A stretch of DNA of 64,000 nucleotides from Candidatus Cryptobacteroides choladohippi (GTDB lineage Bacteria > Bacteroidota > Bacteroidia > Bacteroidales > UBA932): NCBI GenBank assembly GCA_018065985.1, contig JAGHSF010000010.1:1-64000 (forward strand). The letters run 5' to 3'. The position numbers and the translations under genes were made by a program. The first letter of the stretch is position 1, and the number at the start of each line of letters is the position of its first letter. The notes beneath the pieces are model-generated. The model worked only from the letters and a program-made list of their open reading frames with translations. It searched no databases and was not told the origin of the DNA. Below, piece after piece: positions 63,981 to 64,000 of this stretch.

Positions 63981-64000
63981 ATGAACAATACAACCCGAAT
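63981..64000 (+). CDS. start of a gene cut by the window end
   Basis: An ATG at 63981, 5 nt after the purE stop, opens a frame (MNNTTR) that runs off the window. Spacing suggests the same operon. The product cannot be identified from six codons; I recall ispG following purE in some Bacteroides, which is only a hint. Confidence 0.35.

Noticed and set aside
1..64000. CRISPR arrays, rRNA, insertion sequences, integrases, reverse transcriptases
   Set aside because: No regularly spaced repeats of the right kind, no rRNA segments, and no transposase, integrase or RT motifs were found on either strand.

Overview
The window looks like a chromosome segment of a G+C-rich gut Bacteroidales (Bacteroidota). 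Support: most identifiable promoters match the Bacteroidetes pattern (TTTG or TTG, 19-21 bp, TAnnTTTG); start codons generally lack a Shine-Dalgarno sequence; and the gene set is typical of the order (Na+-pumping methylmalonyl-CoA decarboxylase, DUF4252 and DUF4301 proteins, recF with a DUF721 gene, GH2/GH29 enzymes, fimbrillin-like lipoprotein). No rRNA, CRISPR array, transposase or integrase was seen; there is one tRNA (Cys).

Layout. 1-2900 is an A/T-richer accessory block: a WYL regulator, a pseudoknotted leader or small RNA ahead of an unknown protein, a row of GC-rich hairpins, a phage-type amidase, and TTGCTACA repeats close to tRNA-Cys. 3090-11112 is a glycan/lipid degradation locus: a minus-strand operon (PI-PLC-like/DUF1080 lipoprotein, WYL regulator, GH2, outer-membrane barrel) divergent from a GH29 fucosidase. 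11117-15351 holds a sugar transporter, a double-domain GDPD protein and an esterase. 15532-25251 holds a sigma/DUF4252 cluster, a cyclophilin, valS, an ABC-F ATPase, a dipeptidase and a porin-like protein. 25270-32689 is one minus-strand operon from recF through pdxB to the four methylmalonyl-CoA decarboxylase subunits. 32804-37287 holds TPR, YebC, a sodium symporter and a CofE-like ligase. 37515-47045 is a nucleotide-sugar operon (4,6-dehydratase, rmlA-D-C-B, ugd) with lysC and lysA inside it. 47124-52692 holds an OmpA protein, an aminotransferase, a WbuC cupin, a 48-residue peptide and a surface lipoprotein-nuclease gene split by an in-frame TGA. 52909-62577 is a complete de novo UMP operon, pyrC-carA-carB-pyrK-pyrD-pyrF-pyrE-pyrB, divergent from purC-purE.

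Main findings. (1) The pyr operon leader holds a 25-codon ORF, a U-rich stretch and an intrinsic terminator ending 4 nt before pyrC, an arrangement like the UTP-sensitive attenuator of E. coli pyrBI. (2) CarA keeps the glutaminase Cys and Glu but has Tyr where the catalytic His should be, which suggests ammonia-dependent carbamoyl phosphate synthesis. (3) PyrB carries a C-terminal four-Cys module resembling the zinc domain of PyrI without the PyrI allosteric domain. (4) Palindromic elements with perfect 23-bp arms sit inside and at the end of the pyr operon, and in-frame palindromic inserts lengthen RmlB and LysA. (5) A compact RNA with at least two potential pseudoknots lies at about 1084-1300.
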